Assembly (NCBI RefSeq): GCF_001014645.1
Contig: NZ_LASZ01000032.1
Location: 1-42,593 of the forward strand
Direction of reading: 5' to 3'
DNA from: Luteimonas sp. FCS-9
GTDB taxonomy: Bacteria > Pseudomonadota > Gammaproteobacteria > Xanthomonadales > Xanthomonadaceae
DNA length: 42,593 nt
The notes below the pieces were generated by a model. The model was not told the origin of the DNA. It worked only from the letters and a program-made list of their open reading frames with translations, and searched no databases. This document shows positions 27,419 to 42,593 of the stretch, piece after piece (position 1 is the first letter of the stretch; each line of letters begins with the position of its first letter). A program made the position numbers and the translations under genes.

Positions 27419-27422
27419 GACC

Positions 27423-28124
27423 ATGGCACAGACCAAGCGACAGAAGCGGCTGCAGGCCGCGGTGCAGCCGGGCAAGAGCTACGGCATCGATGACGCGCTG
27501 AAGATCGTCAAGGACAACAGCAACGCCAAGTTCGCCGAGGCCGTGGACGTCGCCGTCCGCCTGGGCGTCGACGCACGCAAGTCCGACCAGCAGGTCCGCG
27601 GTTCGACCGTGCTGCCTGCCGGCACCGGCAAGAGCGTCCGCGTCGCGGTGTTCGCGCCGGCCGGCGCGAAGGCCGACGAGGCCCTGGCCGCCGGCGCCGA
27701 CGTCGTCGGCATGGACGACCTGGCCGAGAAGATGCAGGGCGGCGACATCAACTACGACGTCGTGATCGCCACCCCGGACGCGATGCGCGTCGTCGGCAAG
27801 CTCGGCACGCTGCTCGGCCCGCGCGGCCTGATGCCCAACCCGAAGGTCGGCACGGTCTCGCCGAACCCGGGCGAGGCGGTCAAGAACGCCAAGGGCGGCC
27901 AGGTCCGCTACCGCACCGACAAGGCCGGCATCATCCACTGCACGATCGGCAAGGCCGATTTCGACGCCGACAAGCTCAAGGAGAACCTGCAGGCGCTGCT
28001 GGCCGACCTGGTCAAGGCCAAGCCGGCCACCGCCAAGGGCCAGTACCTGCAGAAGATCTCGCTCAGCTCGACGATGGGCCCGGGCGTGATCGTCGACCAG
28101 TCGACGCTGAGCATCGCGCGCTGA
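27423..28124 (+). CDS. rplA: 50S ribosomal protein L1
   Basis: 233 residues, standard. Forms the L1 stalk and, in many bacteria, represses rplKA translation. Recognised by [51 protein letters not shown] and [20 protein letters not shown]. Closely coupled to rplK. Confidence 0.98.
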   Translation: MAQTKRQKRLQAAVQPGKSYGIDDALKIVKDNSNAKFAEAVDVAVRLGVDARKSDQQVRGSTVLPAGTGKSVRVAVFAPAGAKADEALAAGADVVGMDDLAEKMQGGDINYDVVIATPDAMRVVGKLGTLLGPRGLMPNPKVGTVSPNPGEAVKNAKGGQVRYRTDKAGIIHCTIGKADFDADKLKENLQALLADLVKAKPATAKGQYLQKISLSSTMGPGVIVDQSTLSIAR

Positions 28125-28140
28125 TCGAACACGGTTTGAA

Positions 28141-28173
28141 CGCGTCGTTCCGTTCGCGGGGCGACGCGCTTTT
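28141..28173 (+). terminator. Terminator after rplA
   Basis: Stem CGCGTCG (28141-28147) / CGACGCG (28162-28168), 14-base loop, followed by CTTTTG. It would separate rplKA from rplJL transcription at least in part. Confidence 0.65.
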
Positions 28174-28329
28174 GAGGGCATCGCAACGGGGGCGACTCCG
28201 TGCGGCGCCGTCAAAGACCGCAGGCGCGGTCTGGATCGACGTGGCGACGGGCATCGGATGCGCCCACTGGCAGGGAATCGCCGCCACCGCGATCGAGAGC
28301 GCTTAATCCCGAGGTATTGCACCGAAGGG

Positions 28330-28430
28330 CCTGCGTAGATGGTGATGCCCTTTCTGGAGTTTTCTGGTCGGACGGTCGTCCATCCAGGCGGAAAGGCCAC
28401 CACCGGGATGCTTCGCGCATCCCCGGTCTC
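28330..28430 (+). promoter_or_regulatory. L10 ribosomal protein leader
   Basis: GTAGATGGTGATGCCCTTT (28335-28353) pairs with AAAGGCCACCACC (28393-28404). Between them is a stem with TCTGG / CCAG and GGAC-GGTC-GTCC. Just after is the strong hairpin GGGATGC-TTCGC-GCATCCC (28405-28423). This layout and the TTTCTGGAGTTTTCTGG stretch match the gammaproteobacterial L10 leader, where the L10-(L12)4 complex represses rplJL. Confidence 0.78.
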
Positions 28431-28500
28431 CACGGAAGGGGGCCGCTCAGGACCGCAAGCGGCAGGAGCCGTGAGCGGAGTTCACAACGAGGAGTGATGA

Positions 28501-29046
28501 ATGGCTCTCAATCTGTCCCAGAAGCAGGAAGTTGTCGCCGAGCTGGCACAGGTCGCCGCGAACGCCCACTCCCTGATCGCCGTCGAGTACCTGGGCACCT
28601 CGGTCAGCCAGCTGACCGCGATGCGCAAGAAGGCTCGCGAGACCGGTGTGTACTTGCGTGTCGTCAAGAACACCCTGGCCGCGCGCGCCGTGGAAGGTAC
28701 CGAGTACGAATGCGCCAAGGACTCGCTGTCCGGCCCGCTGCTGTACGCGTTCTCGACCGAGGAGCCCGGCGCTGCCGGTCGCCTGATCAAGGAATTCGCC
28801 AAGACCAACGACAAGCTGGTGCCCAAGCTGGTCGTCGTGGAAGGCCAGCTGTATCCGGCCGGCCATGTCGACGTGCTGGCGTCGCTGCCGACGCTCGACC
28901 AGGCGCTGTCGATGCTCGCCCGCGTGCTGTCCGAACCCGCTGCGATGTTCGCCCGCGCCGTCAAGGCCGTTGGCGACAAGCAGGGCGGTGGCGAGGAAGC
29001 GCCGGTCGACGCTGCGGCTGAAAGCGCGACCGAAGCCACGGCGTAA
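28501..29046 (+). CDS. rplJ: 50S ribosomal protein L10
   Basis: 181 residues. It anchors the L7/L12 dimers to the ribosomal stalk and autoregulates its operon. N-terminal rRNA-binding domain: [56 protein letters not shown]. The C-terminal helix ([20 protein letters not shown]) binds L12; it ends in a Glu/Ala tail. CGAGGAGTG gives a strong ribosome-binding site. 57 bases before rplL. Confidence 0.97.
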   Translation: MALNLSQKQEVVAELAQVAANAHSLIAVEYLGTSVSQLTAMRKKARETGVYLRVVKNTLAARAVEGTEYECAKDSLSGPLLYAFSTEEPGAAGRLIKEFAKTNDKLVPKLVVVEGQLYPAGHVDVLASLPTLDQALSMLARVLSEPAAMFARAVKAVGDKQGGGEEAPVDAAAESATEATA

Positions 29047-29103
29047 GCCGGGCCTGCCGGTCCAACGAACCCCATCCCAGAAAACTTTCCAAAGGTAATC
29101 ACA

Positions 29104-29478
29104 ATGTCCCTTACCACCGAGCAGATCGTCGACGCCATCGCCGAGAAGTCCCTGATGGAAGTGATGGAGCTGGTCAAGGCCATCGAAGAGAAGTTCGGCG
29201 TCTCCGCCGCCGCCCCGGTCGCCGCTGCCGCCGCCGCTGCCGGCCCGGCCGCTGCCGCCGAGGAGCAGACCGAGTTCACCGTCATCCTGAAGGCTGCCGG
29301 CGAGAAGAAGGTCGAGTCGATCAAGGTCGTCCGCGCCATCACCGGCCTGGGCCTGAAGGAAGCCAAGGACCTGGTCGAAGGCGCGCCGAAGGAGATCAAG
29401 GAAGGCGCGACCAAGGAAGAAGCCGAGAAGATCAAGAAGGATCTCGAAGCTGCCGGCGCGACCGTCGAGATCAAGTAA
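29104..29478 (+). CDS. rplL: 50S ribosomal protein L7/L12
   Basis: 124 residues. N-terminal dimerisation region ([20 protein letters not shown]), Ala-rich flexible hinge (about 38-56), and C-terminal factor-binding domain ([40 protein letters not shown]). AAAGGTAATCACA precedes ATG. Confidence 0.98.
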   Translation: MSLTTEQIVDAIAEKSLMEVMELVKAIEEKFGVSAAAPVAAAAAAAGPAAAAEEQTEFTVILKAAGEKKVESIKVVRAITGLGLKEAKDLVEGAPKEIKEGATKEEAEKIKKDLEAAGATVEIK

Positions 29479-29518
29479 GCGGCACCATGGCATCGCAGCA
29501 CATGCTGACGATGCGCCG

Positions 29519-29548
29519 GGGCCGGGGGCGAAAGCTCCCGGCCCTTGG
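29519..29548 (+). terminator. rplL-rpoB attenuator
   Basis: Very stable stem GGGCCGGGGGC (29519-29529), GAAA tetraloop, GCTCCCGGCCC (29534-29544), then TTGG. With no real T run it is likely a partial terminator, the counterpart of the known attenuator between rplL and rpoB in E. coli that keeps RNA polymerase expression below ribosomal protein expression. Confidence 0.7.
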
Positions 29549-29585
29549 TCGTTCCTGAAACCGGACGGCCTGCGACATGCAACAC

Positions 29586-29659
29586 GACAACTGACGCAGT
29601 TGTCAGTGGGTAGTAGCGGGAGATGGCGTGCTGGTGCCGGCAATACCAGCGACTACCCA
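29586..29659 (+). promoter_or_regulatory. Structured rpoB leader
   Basis: A hairpin GACAACTG-ACG-CAGTTGTC (29586-29604) is followed by TGGGTAGT (29607-29614), which pairs with ACTACCCA (29652-29659). This encloses GCTGGT / ACCAGC (29630-29635 / 29645-29650). The compact nested fold lies 60 bases before the rpoB start and does not extend into it. Possible RNase III processing or autoregulation site; inferred from base pairing only. Confidence 0.5.
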
Positions 29660-29721
29660 GTGGCAGCTCATGTTCCCGGATCGCCAGCCGCGATCCACCG
29701 ATCCATCGAGGCGTACTCCCC

Positions 29722-33897
<4,176 letters not shown>

Positions 33898-34024
33898 GGA
33901 GCCGGGAATGGGGAACCGGGCGTAGGGAATCGTCGAAGCGCGCGCACCGCGCCGGCCGACGAACCCCGAAGACACCCGATTCCCCGCTTCTGACCATTCC
34001 CGATTCTCGACTCCCGATTCCCGG
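33898..34024. repeat. Heptad inverted-repeat element 3 (rpoB / rpoC)
   Basis: The left arm starts at the rpoB stop: CGGGAAT, GGGGAAC, CGGGCGT, AGGGAAT (about 33903-33931). The right arm (33973-34024) read in reverse is CGGGAAT, CGGGAGT, CGAGAAT, CGGGAAT. All units are exactly seven bases. The right arm ends just before GGAG, the rpoC ribosome-binding site. Between the arms lies a 40-base loop with GCGCGC. Confidence 0.8.
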
Positions 34025-34033
34025 AGATTTCAA

Positions 34034-38311
<4,278 letters not shown>

Positions 38312-38325
38312 GATAGGCACCCTTT

Positions 38326-38345
38326 GGCGGCCCTGCGGGGCCGCC
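38326..38345 (+). terminator. Hairpin after rpoC
   Basis: GGCGGCCC (38326-38333) / GGGCCGCC (38338-38345) stem with 4-base loop, 15 bases after rpoC. It lacks a T run, so could be a rho-dependent or 3'-stabilising stem. A new promoter follows at 38458, so transcription is expected to drop here. Confidence 0.6.
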
Positions 38346-38457
38346 CAGACTCCGAAATGAGGCGCAGGACGCGGCTCGTATTCGGTCCAGGACGGACGGG
38401 AGACGTTGTATGCCGGGCAGTTCCCAGGTGGAGCTGTCGGTGGCGGTATGACCCGCG

Positions 38458-38487
38458 TTGACGGTATTCGTCAGCGCGGGCTATACT
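38458..38487 (+). promoter_or_regulatory. Promoter of the str operon (rpsL-rpsG-fusA-tuf)
   Basis: -35 TTGACG (38458-38463, 5/6), 18-base spacer, -10 TATACT (38482-38487, 5/6), then a T-rich start region. Gives a leader of about 70 bases before rpsL. Confidence 0.85.
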
Positions 38488-38564
38488 TTTTCGTCTGACA
38501 GGCGGCGATCCCGTCTGTCTTCGTTTTCACCGGGCTCCGGCCCGAACCATAGACCCGAGACCTG

Positions 38565-38939
<375 letters not shown>

Positions 38940-38949
38940 GGAATAGAGA

Positions 38950-39417
38950 ATGTCGCGTAAAGGAAACACCCCGCAGCGCTCGGTGCTGCCCGACCCGAAG
39001 CACGGCAGCGAGACGATCGCCCGCTTCATCAACATGGTCATGAAGAGCGGCAAGAAGTCGGTCGCCGAGAAGATCGTCTACGGTGCGATGGACGTCATCG
39101 GCGAGAAGAACCCCGACGCGCTCGAGCTGGTCGAGAAGGCGCTGGGCAACGTGTCGCCGGCCGTCGAGGTCAAGTCCCGCCGCGTCGGCGGTGCCACGTA
39201 CCAGGTGCCGGTCGAAGTGCGCGCCTCGCGTCGCATGGCGCTGGCGATGCGCTGGCTGATCGAGTCGGCGCGCAAGCGCGGCGAGAACAGCATGCCGCGC
39301 AAGCTGGCCGCCGAGCTGATCGACGCCTCCGAGAACCGCGGCGGCGCGATCAAGAAGCGTGAAGAGACGCACCGCATGGCCGACGCCAACAAGGCGTTCG
39401 CGCACTACCGCTGGTAA
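38950..39417 (+). CDS. rpsG: 30S ribosomal protein S7
   Basis: 155 residues. Binds the 3' domain of 16S rRNA at the tRNA exit site. Landmarks [56 protein letters not shown] and [24 protein letters not shown] C-terminus. In E. coli S7 represses its operon at the rpsL-rpsG gap; here that gap is only ten bases. Confidence 0.97.
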   Translation: MSRKGNTPQRSVLPDPKHGSETIARFINMVMKSGKKSVAEKIVYGAMDVIGEKNPDALELVEKALGNVSPAVEVKSRRVGGATYQVPVEVRASRRMALAMRWLIESARKRGENSMPRKLAAELIDASENRGGAIKKREETHRMADANKAFAHYRW

Positions 39418-39425
39418 GCGGACCT

Positions 39426-39523
39426 GCGGGCTCCGGTTGATTCCGGGGCCCGCCGGCACCATCCATGGTGCCTCCAGGCGGTCATCGACCGCACGCAGGA
39501 CCGACAAGCCGCCGCAAGGCGGC
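39426..39523 (+). promoter_or_regulatory. Three consecutive hairpins between rpsG and fusA
   Basis: Stem 1: GCGGGCTCCGG / CCGGGGCCCGC (39426-39453), 6-base loop. Stem 2: GGCACCAT-CC-ATGGTGCC (39455-39472). Stem 3: GCCGCC-GCAA-GGCGGC with a GNRA loop (39508-39523). None is followed by a T run, so it is a structured mRNA spacer rather than a terminator. Candidate site for S7 control or mRNA processing. Confidence 0.55.
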
Positions 39524-39600
39524 ATTCGTCCATTCAAGCGATTCCATCGCGAAGGCGCCCAGGCCCTGCCGGGACCTTCCATCCAAACGAGAATACTGAC

Positions 39601-41694
<2,094 letters not shown>

Positions 41695-41695
41695 G

Positions 41696-41779
41696 CGTGA
41701 TTGGTGATGCGGGATCCGTGATGCGAAAGAGCACGGGTCCCGCTTTTCACCGATCACCAATCACCAATCACGAATTACG
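41696..41779. repeat. Heptad inverted-repeat element 4 (fusA / tuf) with nested terminator
   Basis: The left arm has CGTGATT, GGTGATG, CGGGATC, CGTGATG (41696-41724). The right arm (41751-41779) read in reverse is CGTAATT, CGTGATT, GGTGATT, GGTGATC. Nested inside is a 12-base stem GCGGGATCCGTG (41709-41720) / CACGGGTCCCGC (41732-41743), then TTTT, a terminator-like hairpin between fusA and tuf. Same 7-base period as elements 1-3 but a different unit. Confidence 0.8.
41709..41747 (+). terminator. Terminator-like hairpin before the second tuf
   Basis: 12-base stem with one G-T pair, 11-base loop ATGCGAAAGAG, then TTTT. It may lower the amount of tuf transcript from the str promoter. Confidence 0.6.
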
Positions 41780-41790
41780 GAGTTATCACC

Positions 41791-42593
41791 ATGGCAAAGG
41801 GTAAGTTCGAGCGCACCAAGCCGCACGTCAACGTCGGCACGATTGGTCACGTCGACCACGGCAAGACGACGCTGACGGCGGCGCTGACGAAGATCGGCGC
41901 CGAGCGTTTCGGCGGCGAGTTCAAGGCCTACGACGCGATCGACGCGGCGCCGGAAGAGAAGGCGCGCGGCATCACGATCTCGACCGCGCACGTGGAATAC
42001 GAGAGCCCGACGCGCCACTACGCGCACGTCGACTGCCCGGGCCACGCGGACTACGTGAAGAACATGATCACCGGTGCGGCGCAGATGGACGGCGCGATCC
42101 TGGTGTGCTCGGCCGCTGACGGCCCGATGCCGCAGACGCGCGAGCACATCCTGCTGTCGCGTCAGGTGGGCGTGCCGTACATCGTCGTGTTCCTGAACAA
42201 GGCCGACATGGTGGACGACGCCGAGCTGCTCGAGCTGGTCGAGATGGAAGTGCGCGAGCTGCTGAGCAAGTACGAGTTCCCGGGCGACGACACCCCGATC
42301 ATCTCGGGTTCGGCGCGCCTGGCGCTGGAAGGCGACCAGTCGGAGATCGGCGTGCCTGCGATCCTGAAGCTGGTCGAGGCGCTGGACACCTGGATCCCGG
42401 AGCCGGAGCGCGACGTGGACAAGACGTTCCTGATGCCGGTCGAGGACGTGTTCTCGATCTCGGGTCGCGGCACGGTGGTCACGGGCCGTATCGAGCGCGG
42501 CATCATCAAGGTCGGCGACGAAATCGAGATCGTGGGCATCCGCGCCACGCAGAAGACGACGGTCACGGGCGTGGAGATGTTCCGCAAGCTGCT
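41791..42593 (+). CDS. tuf: Elongation factor Tu, second copy (5' part)
   Basis: Cut by the right edge after 267 codons. All 803 bases match the first tuf (24324) with no difference seen, including silent positions, while the sequences before the two ATGs are unrelated. This is the tufA position of the str operon (after fusA). Ribosome-binding sequence ACGGAG is 12 bases upstream. Confidence 0.98.
   Translation, partial: MAKGKFERTKPHVNVGTIGHVDHGKTTLTAALTKIGAERFGGEFKAYDAIDAAPEEKARGITISTAHVEYESPTRHYAHVDCPGHADYVKNMITGAAQMDGAILVCSAADGPMPQTREHILLSRQVGVPYIVVFLNKADMVDDAELLELVEMEVRELLSKYEFPGDDTPIISGSARLALEGDQSEIGVPAILKLVEALDTWIPEPERDVDKTFLMPVEDVFSISGRGTVVTGRIERGIIKVGDEIEIVGIRATQKTTVTGVEMFRKL

Larger units (their letters stand above)
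28125..28500 (+). other. rplA-rplJ spacer holding the L10-type leader
   Basis: 376 bases without a gene. The first 50 bases hold a terminator-like hairpin (see 28141). From about 28320 the sequence folds as an L10 leader (see separate entry). The middle part (28180-28310) shows no named motif; a promoter for rplJL could be here but I cannot point to one. Confidence 0.7.

Overview
This window is a high-GC, densely packed bacterial chromosome segment. Gene content and order fit a gammaproteobacterium of the Xanthomonadaceae (Lysobacteraceae), most like Lysobacter or Luteimonas. The supporting features are the lptA-lptC-kdsC-kdsD / ibaG-murA block, the TPR-lolB-ispE-tRNA-Gln-prs-rplY-pth-ychF series, tRNA-Trp between tuf and secE, two tuf genes, and family-typical intergenic repeats. 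The genus call is inference from synteny and protein flavour. Almost everything here is core housekeeping. I see no prophage, transposase, CRISPR array, toxin-antitoxin pair or defence island.

Layout. (1) 1-2327, minus strand: LPS transport and Kdo synthesis (lptA partial, lptC, kdsC, kdsD). (2) 2477-4286, plus strand: ibaG, murA and a small membrane-anchored EF-hand protein. (3) 4651-8259, minus strand: two tandem DUF3108 envelope proteins, purN, a small membrane protein and purM. (4) 8408-11390, plus strand: a DUF2066 protein, an AI-2E/PerM-type transporter and hda. (5) 11424-15352, minus strand: moaB, a repeat-rich 588-base spacer, a membrane protein, prfA and hemA. (6) 15446-22433, plus strand: TPR protein, lolB, ispE, tRNA-Gln, prs, rplY, pth, ychF. 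(7) 22688-23755: a secreted or periplasmic isoaspartyl peptidase/asparaginase. (8) 23832-42593: the transcription-translation supercluster tRNA-Tyr/Gly/Thr, tuf, tRNA-Trp, secE, nusG, rplKA, rplJL, rpoBC, rpsL, rpsG, fusA, and a second tuf cut by the window edge.

Regulation visible in the DNA: a tRNA-cluster promoter with consensus -35 and GC-rich discriminator (23832), an extended -10 promoter before rplK (26809), a strong promoter before rpsL (38458), an L10-type leader before rplJ, a candidate L1 site before rplK, a hairpin attenuator between rplL and rpoB, and several terminators. Many minus- and plus-strand operons use overlapping GTGA, ATGA or TGATG junctions, which implies translational coupling. 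Several genes start with GTG or TTG.

The most unusual structure is a family of intergenic inverted repeats built from 7-base units (CGGGATT-, CGGGAAT- or CGTGATT-like). They lie at ispE/tRNA-Gln, pth/ychF, rpoB/rpoC and fusA/tuf, with a half-copy after prs. In two cases they supply the upstream gene's stop codon, and in one they cover the next gene's ribosome-binding region. I found no convincing new multi-gene system; these elements and the structured spacers of the ribosomal/RNA polymerase operons are the best candidates for follow-up.
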